From contig NZ_LT629755.1 of the NCBI RefSeq assembly GCF_900104685.1, forward strand, positions 1,612,001 to 1,676,000: DNA of 64,000 bases, in the 5' to 3' direction. The notes under the pieces were generated by a model. The model searched no databases. It was not told the origin of the DNA and saw only the letters and a program-made list of their open reading frames with translations. Of this stretch, positions 40,936 through 48,800 are shown in pieces (positions within the stretch are counted from its first letter, which is position 1; every line of letters starts with the position of its first letter). A program made the translations under genes and the position numbers. This DNA is from Agromyces flavus (GTDB lineage: Bacteria; Actinomycetota; Actinomycetes; Actinomycetales; Microbacteriaceae).

Positions 40936-42837
40936 TCACACGCCGCCGCCTCCCCCGCCGCCACCGCCGCCGCCGGAGGACCCGCCGCCGCCCGACCCGC
41001 CTGACGACGAGCTCGACGACGATCCCGACCAGCTGGTGCTCGACGCACTGGTGAACGAGCTGACCCCCGAGGAGAACGCGACCGCGTTGAATCCGTCGCG
41101 GCCCGAGTACCACTCAGGCTGTCGGCCGCGCTCGGCGTAGAGCGCGGCGAGCTCGTCGCTCCACTCGCGCTCCTGTCCGAAGAGCACGGCGTAGGGCAGC
41201 AGCCGCTCGGTGACCCGGAGGACCTGCTCGGGATCGACGCCCGGTGCCGGGGACGCGGCTCGCCCGTCCGCGGAGGGAACCCGCTCGGCTCCGCTCGGGC
41301 TCTGGAGCATCCTGATGCGGTCCGCCTCGGCGAGTCGGATGAACTCCCGCAGTCCCTCCAGGTGGTCCCGCAGCGCCCGGCCGCGCTCGGTGAGCGGGCG
41401 GACGCCGGCCACGATCCAGAGGGTCGCGAGCGCCCCGATCACCCCCACGCCGAGCGTCAGCCACGGCCACGCTCCGCCCATCCGGTCGTCGAGGGCGATG
41501 ATGCCGAACAGGACCGCGAGCGTTGCGGCGACGATGGCTGCCACGGCGAGCAGCACTCGCCATCCGAGATCGGGCCGGCGGCGCAGCCCCTCTTTCGACA
41601 CCCGCGAGCGCACCCACCGACGGAGGCTCTGGAGCTCGGTCGCGAGCGTGGAATCGCGGGACTTCAGATCGTGTCGGCTTCCGCGCGGGGCATGCGACCC
41701 GAACAGCGCGCGGAGCACCGACTGGGCGTCGCGTTCGCCGTCGTCGACACCGCCGACGAGCTCGACCGCGTACTTCTTGCGGCCGGTCTCGACGACACGC
41801 AGGCGTCCCGCGACCGCCTCGGCGAGGATCGTCGCCGTGATGCCCTTGCCCGGAGCGCGCACGAGGTCGGCGGCCTCCATGAGCGAGAGTCCCTCGGGCG
41901 GCTCGTACTCGGCCACGATGATGCCCCGGCCGGGATGGTTGCGCCAGCGCACGGCCCGCATCACCGCGGCCGCGATCGCGGTGGCGACCGCCAGGAGCGC
42001 GGTGATCGCCGACGTCATCGCCGCCGGCGACGACGTGAACCGCTCGTCGCGCGGTTCGAAGGTGCCGGGACGGAATCCGATCGCCACGGTCAGGTTCTCG
42101 TACGGCCCGAGCGAACTCGCCTGCGCGACCACGGCGGGATCGGCGGCGGAGTCCACCTCCAGCACCTCGCACGGCGTCGACGAGCCCTCGTACCCGCGAT
42201 AGCAGGCGCTGTCTCCCGAGAGCGCGTCGACGAGCCCGTCCTGCAGTCGCACCTCGCCTCGAACGACGCCGAAGGGCTGCGCCCAGCCGGTGCCGTTGAC
42301 GTCCCAGTAGAACTCCTGTTGCGGCACGTCATCGGGCTCGAACGTGACGTTGCGCTGGTGATACGTGATCACGTACGTCTGCTCGCCGTGCACGTAGTCG
42401 TCGGCGGCGATCGTGACGAGCTCGAACTCGCCGTCCTCGCTTCGCTCGGTCTCGAACGAGCGGGGCGTGCCCGAGCCATCCGTCACCGATTCGATGCGGA
42501 GGTCGGTGGGGTGCCCGTCGTAGTCGCGGGGGATGGCACGTCGGATGCCGCGATTCTGGTCGAACTCGGGGAAGACGGCGACGAGCGTCTCGGTCGTGCG
42601 AAGCTCCGAACGCCGATCGGCGTCGCGACCGAGCTCGTACACCGCGTCGAACCGCGCGAAGGTGAAGTCGTCGACATCGGCGGGGACGGCCCGCACGGGC
42701 GGGAGCACCGCCGCGGGTTCCGCGGCGACGGCGGGGGCGGCGAGCAATGCGACGGCGAGCGAGGCGGCGCTTGCGCCGACGACGGCGGCGCCGGTGACGG
42801 CCGCGGCGACGCGCGCGACGGGACGCGGTGCGGGCAT
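40936..42837 (-). CDS. DUF2207 membrane protein with Ser/Gly tail
   Basis: The 633-residue protein has a signal-like N-terminal helix, a DUF2207 extracytoplasmic domain (about 55-260: ELRTTETLVAVFPEFDQNRGI, VTYQ-like YVITYHQRNVTF, FYWDVNGTGW), a helix at about 280-300, a cytoplasmic part with the conserved EYEPPEGLSLMEAADLV, two more helices near 430-485 and a C-terminal cytoplasmic domain. The last 60 residues are Ser- and Gly-rich and end in a pure glycine run before GV. DUF2207 proteins are conserved actinobacterial membrane proteins of unknown role. The ATG is probably leaderless (TAGCGT 6 nt upstream). Confidence 0.88.
   Translation of the reverse strand: MPAPRPVARVAAAVTGAAVVGASAASLAVALLAAPAVAAEPAAVLPPVRAVPADVDDFTFARFDAVYELGRDADRRSELRTTETLVAVFPEFDQNRGIRRAIPRDYDGHPTDLRIESVTDGSGTPRSFETERSEDGEFELVTIAADDYVHGEQTYVITYHQRNVTFEPDDVPQQEFYWDVNGTGWAQPFGVVRGEVRLQDGLVDALSGDSACYRGYEGSSTPCEVLEVDSAADPAVVAQASSLGPYENLTVAIGFRPGTFEPRDERFTSSPAAMTSAITALLAVATAIAAAVMRAVRWRNHPGRGIIVAEYEPPEGLSLMEAADLVRAPGKGITATILAEAVAGRLRVVETGRKKYAVELVGGVDDGERDAQSVLRALFGSHAPRGSRHDLKSRDSTLATELQSLRRWVRSRVSKEGLRRRPDLGWRVLLAVAAIVAATLAVLFGIIALDDRMGGAWPWLTLGVGVIGALATLWIVAGVRPLTERGRALRDHLEGLREFIRLAEADRIRMLQSPSGAERVPSADGRAASPAPGVDPEQVLRVTERLLPYAVLFGQEREWSDELAALYAERGRQPEWYSGRDGFNAVAFSSGVSSFTSASSTSWSGSSSSSSSGGSGGGGSSGGGGGGGGGGGV
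40937..41015 (-). repeat. Glycine-codon microsatellite
   Basis: The 3' end of the DUF2207 gene is a nearly uninterrupted run of GGN codons interspersed with Ser codons. Slippage here would alter tail length without a frameshift when whole codons are gained or lost. Confidence 0.7.
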
Positions 42838-42843
42838 GCGCTC

Positions 42844-42849
42844 ACGCTA
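42844..42849 (-). promoter_or_regulatory. -10 box for leaderless DUF2207 transcript
   Basis: TAGCGT on the minus strand, 6 nt before the ATG at 42837. Confidence 0.5.
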
Positions 42850-42876
42850 GCGAACCGCGCGGCCTCGCGTCATCCG

Positions 42877-42901
42877 CGCGATACGGCCCAGGGGTATCGC
42901 G
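42877..42901 (+). promoter_or_regulatory. CsoR-type operator over the regulator's own promoter
   Basis: CGCGATAC (42877-42884) and GTATCGCG (42894-42901) are perfect 8-base arms around GGCCCAGGG. The pattern ATAC-GC-rich-GTAT is like the operators of CsoR/RcnR repressors. A TATCCT -10 box at 42910-42915 lies just downstream, so the palindrome covers the -35 region, and transcription should start at the GTG at 42922. Confidence 0.65.
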
Positions 42902-42921
42902 GTGCGGCGTATCCTGACAGG

Positions 42922-43200
42922 GTGATCGACGACATCAAGAAGCGCGCACTGCACCGCACGAAGATCATCGAGGGCCAGCTCCGCGGCATCGAGAAGATGA
43001 TCGAGAACGAGGACTACTGCGTCGACATCATCACGCTGTCGCTCGCCGTCCAGAAGTCCCTCGCCTCGCTCAACAAGCTCCTCGTCGAGAACCACCTGCG
43101 CACGCACGTCTCGCACATGTACGAGCAGGGCGGCGACCAGCGCGACGAGGCGGTCTCCGAGCTCGTGCGCATCTTCGAGCTCTCGAACAACCGGGGCTGA
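42922..43200 (+). CDS. Metal-sensing CsoR/RcnR-family repressor
   Basis: The 92-residue all-helical protein is a CsoR-family repressor (HRTKIIEGQLRGIEKMIENE; AVQKSLASLNKLLVENHLRTHV, cited in parts). The three metal-ligand positions read C33, H58 and H62. Copper-sensing CsoR has Cys-His-Cys; the last Cys is His here, as in the nickel/cobalt sensor RcnR, so copper specificity should not be assumed. It should bind the palindrome before its own start. No metal efflux gene is adjacent; the macrodomain gene follows after 3 bp. Confidence 0.9.
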   Translation: MIDDIKKRALHRTKIIEGQLRGIEKMIENEDYCVDIITLSLAVQKSLASLNKLLVENHLRTHVSHMYEQGGDQRDEAVSELVRIFELSNNRG

Positions 43201-43203
43201 CGG

Positions 43204-43773
43204 ATGGCGCGGCAGCCCTTCCGCGCACGGATCGAACTCGTCCGCGGCGACCTCACGCGCGAGCGGGTCGACGCGATCGTCAACGCGGCGAACTCGTCGC
43301 TCCTCGGCGGCGGCGGCGTCGACGGCGCCATCCATAGGGCGGGCGGGCCCGAGATCCTGGCCGAATGCCGGGCACTGCGCGCCACGACGCTGCCCGACGG
43401 GCTGCCGACGGGGCACGCGGTCGCCACGGGTGCCGGCCGGCTCGCCGCCCGCTGGGTCGTCCACACCGTCGGGCCGGTGTGGCCGGGCGAGGGTCCGCAG
43501 CTCGCGGAGCGTCGCGCGCTCCTCGAGGACGCCTACCGCAACTCGCTCGCCGTGGCGGCGTCGCTCGGGGCGACGTCGATCGCGCTGCCGGCGGTGTCGG
43601 CTGGCATCTACGGCTGGCCCGCCGACGACGCGGCCGAGGTCGCGCTCGGCACGGCGGCCACTGCCGCTGCCGCGCCCGCGCTCGTGCGGTTCGTGCTCTT
43701 CTCGACGGGCATGCACGCCACCTTCGCCGAGGCCGCCGACCGACTCGACCTCGACGCCGTCGTGGTCGGGTGA
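43204..43773 (+). CDS. Macrodomain protein (O-acetyl-ADP-ribose deacetylase-like)
   Basis: The 189-residue protein is one macrodomain of the MacroD/YmdB class: ELVRGDLTRERVDAIVNAANSSL, the catalytic loop GGGGVDGAIHRAGGPEI and LPAVSAGIYGWP (cited in parts). It should remove the acetyl group from O-acetyl-ADP-ribose or ADP-ribose from acidic residues. It begins 3 bp after the metal sensor gene and is likely co-transcribed with it, an unexplained pairing. Confidence 0.92.
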   Translation: MARQPFRARIELVRGDLTRERVDAIVNAANSSLLGGGGVDGAIHRAGGPEILAECRALRATTLPDGLPTGHAVATGAGRLAARWVVHTVGPVWPGEGPQLAERRALLEDAYRNSLAVAASLGATSIALPAVSAGIYGWPADDAAEVALGTAATAAAAPALVRFVLFSTGMHATFAEAADRLDLDAVVVG

Positions 43774-43785
43774 GCTCGGTCCGGC

Positions 43786-44748
43786 TCAGGTCCCGGGCGC
43801 CGTCGACGCGATCCACGCATCGAGGTCGCTGGGCTGGTCGGTGATGATGCCGTCGACCCCGAGCGCGCTCACCTGCTCCCACGTCTCCTGCGTGTTGAGC
43901 GTGTAGCACAGCACCGCGATGCCGGCCGCGTGCGCGAGGTCGACCGCACCCTGCGCCGCCGTGACGGAGGCCGCGGTGGTGCCGAATCCGATCACGCCGA
44001 GCTGCTCGGCGATCGGCACCGGGTCGGGCGGCAGTTCGCGGATCAGCATGATGCGTGGCATGGTCGGTGCGACGCGCTGCACGGACTGCAGCGTCTCGAT
44101 GCTGAAGCTCTGCAGCACGACGCGCCCGCGGAGCCCGTGGACCTCGACGAGGTCGACGACGCGACGCACCTCGTCGGGAGTCCAGGCCGCCTTGAGCTCG
44201 ACGAGGGCGCGGGCGCCCTCGCGTTCGGCGAGCGCATCGAGGAAGGCGTCGAGCGTCGGCACGCGCTCCCCCGACCACTGGTCGGCGTACCAGCTCCCCA
44301 CGTCGAGCCGTGCCACCTCGGCGTGGTCGAGGTCCTCGATGCGCTCGTGGCGTCCGGCGACCCGCTCGAGGTCGGTGTCGTGGAACAGCACGGGCACGCC
44401 GTCACGCGTGAGCCGCACGTCGGTCTCGACGTAGCGCAGGTCGTCCATCGCGAGCTCGAGCGCGGGCATGGTGTTCTCCGGAGCCATCGAGCGGTCGCCG
44501 CGATGTCCGATGATCGCGGCGGCCTCGCCCGGCTGTCGGAGCGCCCCGAACACGTCGATCGCGTAGACGTCGGTGGGCGTCGACACGGTCCAGAGCAGCG
44601 AGGCCACTGCGGCGACGCCCATTCCGGCGAGCGCGGCTCGCACGACCGGACGCGGCGGTACGGTGAGGCGGCGCAGGCCGGGGCGGCGGATCGACGGGAC
44701 TCGGGCGGGCGCGGTCGCGGGGTCGACCGCGTCGGGGGCACGACGCAC
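43786..44748 (-). CDS. Membrane-anchored glycerophosphodiester phosphodiesterase
   Basis: The 320-residue protein has a basic head, one helix (about 36-56) and a GDPD TIM-barrel outside the membrane: IIGHRGDRSMAPENTM (catalytic His and Arg, metal Glu), VETDVRLTRDGVPVLFHD with the second His, ELKAAWT, and TLNTQETWEQVSALGVDGIITDQP (cited in parts). It should split glycerophosphodiesters into glycerol-3-phosphate and alcohol. GAGGAAGG eight bases before the GTG at 44748 supports the start. Confidence 0.9.
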   Translation of the reverse strand: MRRAPDAVDPATAPARVPSIRRPGLRRLTVPPRPVVRAALAGMGVAAVASLLWTVSTPTDVYAIDVFGALRQPGEAAAIIGHRGDRSMAPENTMPALELAMDDLRYVETDVRLTRDGVPVLFHDTDLERVAGRHERIEDLDHAEVARLDVGSWYADQWSGERVPTLDAFLDALAEREGARALVELKAAWTPDEVRRVVDLVEVHGLRGRVVLQSFSIETLQSVQRVAPTMPRIMLIRELPPDPVPIAEQLGVIGFGTTAASVTAAQGAVDLAHAAGIAVLCYTLNTQETWEQVSALGVDGIITDQPSDLDAWIASTAPGT

Positions 44749-44813
44749 GGATTGGACCTTCCTCGGGTCCGAGCGCCGTCGCGCGGACCGTGCAGGTCAC
44801 TCTAGCAACGCCG

Positions 44814-46304
44814 TTACCGTTTCGTTACCTTCTCGGATGACGCCGCCTCGGCCTCGGCCGTGATGCGGTTCGCCATGCCCGCGAACACGATGCCGTGGAA
44901 CGGGAACACGGACCACCAGTAGAGCCGCCCCGCGAGCCCCTTCGGGAAGAAGACGGCGCGCTGGCGATACGTGGATCCGCCGTCGGGCCCTGCGCCGTCG
45001 GGTTCGGCCGACATCTCGAGCCAGGCGCGACCCGGCACGCGCATCTCGGCGCGCAGGCGCAGGAACCTCGGCCGCTCGAGCGCCTCCACGCGCCAGAAGT
45101 CGACCGCGTCGCCCGGATGGAGCGTGTCGGGGTCGCGGCGGCCGCGCCGCAGGCCGACTCCCCCGAACAGCTTGTCGATCCATCCGCGGACCGCCCATGC
45201 GAGGGGGAACGAGTACCAGCCGTTCTCGCCGCCGACGCCCTCGATGACCGCCCAGAGCGCCGCCGCCGGCGCGCCCGACCGGCGTTCGCGCTCGTCGACG
45301 TAGACCGTGTGCCCCGCCCAGTTCGGATCGCTCGGCAGCGGATCGCTCGGGGCGCCCGCCACCTCGGCGTTGCGCCAGCTCGTCTCGACCTCGGCGAGCC
45401 GCTCCTTCTCGAGCGCCAGGCGCACCGAGCGGCGGTAGCCGACCAGGCCCTCGGGCGGCGGCGGGATGACGGCATCGATGTCATGGTCGCGCATCACGCA
45501 GTCGAACTGGAGCGACTCGATGATCGGCACCGCGAGCCGGCGCGGGATCGGCGTGACGAGGTTGACCCATTGGCCGGCCAGCCACGGCGTGAGCACGGGC
45601 AGCGCCGCGATCGGGCGCTGGCGCAGGCCCGCCTCGAGGGCGTACCCGTTCATGAGCTGGCCGTAGCGCAGCACGTCGGGCCCGCCGATGTCGAACGCGC
45701 GGTTCACCTCGGCCGGCACGTCGGCCGCCTGGATCAGGTAGTGCAGCACGTCGCGCACCGCGATCGGCTGGATGAAGTTGCGGACCCACCGCGGGGCCGG
45801 CATGTACGGCAGCACCTCGGTCAGGTGGCGGATCATCTCGAACGAGGTCGAGCCGGAGCCGATGATGACGCCGGCCTGCAGCACGATCGTCGGCACGCCC
45901 GACGCGAGCAGGATCTCACCCACGCGGACACGCGAGCGCAGGTGGCGCGAGAGCCGGGCGCCGTCCGGGTGCAGGCCGCCCAGGTACACGATCCGACGGA
46001 CGCCGTTGGTCCGCGCCGCGACCGCGACATTGCGCGCGATGCGCTCCTCGACGTCCTCGAACGAGCCTCGCCCGCCCATCGAGTGGACGAGGTAGTACAC
46101 GACGTCGATCTCGCGCGTCGCCCGCTCGACGGCTGCGGCATCCGTGAGGTCGCCCTCGACGACCTCGACCTCGGCCGACCACGGGACGTCGCGGAGCCGC
46201 TCGGGGCGACGCACCAGCACCCTGACGTCGTGGCCGGCCGCGATGAGACGCGGAACGAGCCGGCCGCCGATGTACCCGGTCGCACCGGTCACCAGGATGC
46301 GCAT
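44814..46304 (-). CDS. NAD(P)-binding epimerase-like protein fused to DUF2867
   Basis: The 496-residue protein has an atypical extended SDR domain (RILVTGATGYIGGRLVPRL; VVYYLVHSMGGRGSFEDVE; VVYLGGLHPDG-type IVYLGGLHPDGARLS) and, after about residue 330, a DUF2867 (SRPBCC-like) domain: WYSFPLAWAVRGWIDKLFGGVGLRRGRRDP and RAVFFPKGLAGRLYWW (cited in parts). The SDR lacks the usual YxxxK spacing, so it may bind NADPH without classical dehydrogenase activity. The fusion occurs widely in actinobacteria; substrate unknown. The ATG is probably leaderless (TAGGGT 7 nt upstream). Confidence 0.88.
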   Translation of the reverse strand: MRILVTGATGYIGGRLVPRLIAAGHDVRVLVRRPERLRDVPWSAEVEVVEGDLTDAAAVERATREIDVVYYLVHSMGGRGSFEDVEERIARNVAVAARTNGVRRIVYLGGLHPDGARLSRHLRSRVRVGEILLASGVPTIVLQAGVIIGSGSTSFEMIRHLTEVLPYMPAPRWVRNFIQPIAVRDVLHYLIQAADVPAEVNRAFDIGGPDVLRYGQLMNGYALEAGLRQRPIAALPVLTPWLAGQWVNLVTPIPRRLAVPIIESLQFDCVMRDHDIDAVIPPPPEGLVGYRRSVRLALEKERLAEVETSWRNAEVAGAPSDPLPSDPNWAGHTVYVDERERRSGAPAAALWAVIEGVGGENGWYSFPLAWAVRGWIDKLFGGVGLRRGRRDPDTLHPGDAVDFWRVEALERPRFLRLRAEMRVPGRAWLEMSAEPDGAGPDGGSTYRQRAVFFPKGLAGRLYWWSVFPFHGIVFAGMANRITAEAEAASSEKVTKR

Positions 46305-46367
46305 GGCCCCGACCCTAGCCCGCGAGCGGCGGACCGGGCCGGGCGGGGACTGTGAATCCCCCGTGGC

Positions 46368-47228
46368 TCAGCGCAGGCTCTTGGTGTGCCAGACGGTCTT
46401 GGTCTCGGTGAACGCCGCGATGCGGTCGAGCGCCGGCGCCGCCGCATCGGCCCCGGTCTCGGGCCGCAGCACGCGCTTCAGCGTGTCGGCCGCCGCGATC
46501 TCGAGGTCGATCCAGTCGAGGGCGCCCGCGCCGACGAGGTCGATCGCGTTGACGTCGGAGTGGCTCGCGAGCCACGGCGCGATCTCGGCCGGCGATCCGG
46601 TGAGGATGTTCACCACGCCCTTCGGCACGTCGCTCGTGGCGAGCACCTCGGCGAGGCTGATCGCCGAGAGCGGGTAGCGCTCGCTCGCGACCACGACGAC
46701 GGAGTTGCCGGCGACGAGGGCCGGCGCGATCGCGGAGACGAGGCCCACGAGCGACGAGTCCTGGGGCGCGACGATCGCGACCACGCCGGTCGGCTCGGGC
46801 ACCGAGATGTTGAAGTACGGACCCGCGACCGGGTTGGCGTTGCCCGCCACCTGCGCGAACTTGTCGGCCCATCCGGCGTACCAGACCCAGCGGTCGATGG
46901 CCTCGTCGACCTGCGCGGTCGCCTGCGCCCGCGAGAGGCCTTCGGCGTCCTCGATCTCGGCGACGAACTGCGCGCGACGGCCCTCGAGCAGCTCGGCGAT
47001 GCGATAGAGCACCTGGCCGCGGTTGTAGGCGGTGGCGCCCGACCAGCTGCCGACCGCGCCGCGTGCAGCGAGGATCGCGTCGCGAGCATCCTTGCGCGAG
47101 GCCTTCGCGGCGTTGGCGAGGAACGCGCCGTCGGCCTTGAGCACCTCGTAGGTGCGGCCGGACTCGCTGCGCGGGAACGCGCCGCCGATGAAGAGCTTGT
47201 ACGTCTTGGGCACGGCGAGGCGGCTCAC
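46368..47228 (-). CDS. Half-length, cysteine-free aldehyde dehydrogenase-like protein
   Basis: The 286-residue protein aligns with the first half of aldehyde dehydrogenases (KLFIGGAFPRSESGRTYEV; PTGVVAIVAPQDSSLVGLVSAIAPALVAGN, cited in part). It ends before the catalytic cysteine, contains no Cys at all, has PQDSS where active enzymes have PWNFP, and lacks the ELGGK glutamate. It is not a broken gene: the frame is clean and its GTG overlaps the stop of the full ALDH gene by 4 bp. ALDH16 enzymes carry just such an inactive second ALDH domain on one chain; here the two seem to be separate subunits (inference). Confidence 0.85.
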   Translation of the reverse strand: MSRLAVPKTYKLFIGGAFPRSESGRTYEVLKADGAFLANAAKASRKDARDAILAARGAVGSWSGATAYNRGQVLYRIAELLEGRRAQFVAEIEDAEGLSRAQATAQVDEAIDRWVWYAGWADKFAQVAGNANPVAGPYFNISVPEPTGVVAIVAPQDSSLVGLVSAIAPALVAGNSVVVVASERYPLSAISLAEVLATSDVPKGVVNILTGSPAEIAPWLASHSDVNAIDLVGAGALDWIDLEIAAADTLKRVLRPETGADAAAPALDRIAAFTETKTVWHTKSLR

Positions 47229-48778
47229 TTGGCGACCCCCTTCTTCGCGGGCTTGGCAGGTCGGCGCGTGCGGCGAGCGGGCTTCTCGTCGAGGGATGCG
47301 GCGGCCTCGACGGCCCTCGCCGCCCCGCGACCCGAGGTCACCGAGCCGGGCGCGAGGTAGGCCCCGAGCCCGTGGCGTCCGCCCTCGCGGCCGTACCCGG
47401 ACTCCTTGTAACCGCCGAACGGGCTCGACGGGTCGAACCGGTTGAAGGTGTTGGCCCACACCACGCCCGCGCGCAGCTGGTCGGCAACGGCGAGGATGCG
47501 GCTGCCCTTGTCGGTCCAGATGCCGGCCGACAGGCCGTACGGCGTGTTGTTCGCCTTGGCGATGGCCTCCTGCGGCGTGCGGAAGGTCAGCACGGACAGC
47601 ACGGGCCCGAAGATCTCCTCGCGCGCGATCCGGCTCGACGTCTGCACGTCGGTGAAGATCGTCGGCGCGTACCAGAACCCGTTCTCGGGGATCTCGCACG
47701 GCGCGCTCCAGCGCGTGGCGCCCTCGTCGACGCCGGCCTGCGAGAGCTCGGTGATGCGATCGAGCTGCTCCTTGGAGTTGATCGCGCCGATGTCCGTGTT
47801 CTTGTCGAGCGGGTCGCCGAGGCGGAGCGTCGACAGCCGGTTCTTGAGGCGGTCGACGACCTCGTCGTGGATGGACTCCTGCACGAGCAGGCGCGAGCCG
47901 GCGCAGCACACGTGGCCCTGGTTGAAGAAGATGCCGTTGACGATGCCCTCGATGGCCTGGTCGATGGGCGCGTCGTCGAACACGATGTTCGCCGCCTTGC
48001 CGCCGAGCTCGAGCGTGACCTTCTTGCTCGTGCCCGCGACCTGCTTCGCGATCGCGCGGCCGACCGCCGTGGACCCCGTGAAGGCGACCTTGTCGACGCC
48101 GTCGTGGGCGACGAGCGCCGCACCGGTGTCGCCGGCGCCGGTCACGATGTTCACGACACCGGGCGGCAGGTCGGCCTGCTGCACGATCTCGGCGAAGATC
48201 AGGGCGCTCAGCGGCGTCGTCTCGGCGGGCTTCAGCACCACGGTGTTGCCTGCGGCCAGCGCGGGGGCGATCTTCCACGCGAGCATGAGCAGCGGGAAGT
48301 TCCACGGGATGACCTGAGCGGCCACGCCGAGCGCACGCGGGTTCGCGCCGAGGCCGGCGTAGTCGAGCTTGTCGGCCCAGCCGGCGTAGTAGAAGAACCA
48401 CGCGGCCACGAGGGGGACGTCGACGTCGCGGGACTCCTTGATGGGCTTGCCGTTGTCGAGCGACTCGGCCACGGCGAGCTCGCGCGAGCGCTCCTGGATG
48501 AGACGCGCGATGCGGAACAGGTACTTGCCGCGATCGCGGCCGGGCATGCGGGACCACACGTTGGCGTACGCGCGACGGGCCGCCGCGACGGCATCGTCGA
48601 TGTCGGCGGCGTTCGCGCTCGCGACGGTCGCGATCCGCTCCTCGGTGGCCGGCGAGATGGTCTGGAAGGGGGTGCCGCGCCCGTCGACGAACTCGCCGTC
48701 GATGAACAGGCCGTACTCGTCGCGCAGCGACAGGATGGCGCGCGACTCGGGCGCGGGAGCGTATTCGAGGAAGCTCAT
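47225..48778 (-). CDS. Aldehyde dehydrogenase of the deoxyribose locus
   Basis: The 517-residue enzyme has N160 in [11 protein letters not shown], the E257 base in LELGGKAAN, the catalytic C291 in NQGHVCCAGSR and EEIFGPVLSV. After the conserved end (GYGREGGRHGLGAYL) comes a 40-residue tail, ending in basic PARRTRRPAKPAKK, that is not part of normal ALDHs. Gene order deoR-deoC-ALDH suggests it oxidises the acetaldehyde released by DeoC, or a related aldehyde. It follows deoC after 22 bp. The coupled half-ALDH downstream probably binds it. Confidence 0.92.
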   Translation of the reverse strand: MSFLEYAPAPESRAILSLRDEYGLFIDGEFVDGRGTPFQTISPATEERIATVASANAADIDDAVAAARRAYANVWSRMPGRDRGKYLFRIARLIQERSRELAVAESLDNGKPIKESRDVDVPLVAAWFFYYAGWADKLDYAGLGANPRALGVAAQVIPWNFPLLMLAWKIAPALAAGNTVVLKPAETTPLSALIFAEIVQQADLPPGVVNIVTGAGDTGAALVAHDGVDKVAFTGSTAVGRAIAKQVAGTSKKVTLELGGKAANIVFDDAPIDQAIEGIVNGIFFNQGHVCCAGSRLLVQESIHDEVVDRLKNRLSTLRLGDPLDKNTDIGAINSKEQLDRITELSQAGVDEGATRWSAPCEIPENGFWYAPTIFTDVQTSSRIAREEIFGPVLSVLTFRTPQEAIAKANNTPYGLSAGIWTDKGSRILAVADQLRAGVVWANTFNRFDPSSPFGGYKESGYGREGGRHGLGAYLAPGSVTSGRGAARAVEAAASLDEKPARRTRRPAKPAKKGVAK

Positions 48779-48800
48779 GGTCGTCTCTTTCGTGATCGAC

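Noticed and set aside
42922..43200. Assigning the regulator as copper-specific csoR
   Set aside because: The third ligand is His, not Cys, so copper specificity is not supported.
46368..47228. Half-length ALDH as a pseudogene
   Set aside because: No frameshift or stop, a coupled GTGA start and a conserved-looking sequence argue for a real inactive homologue rather than decay.
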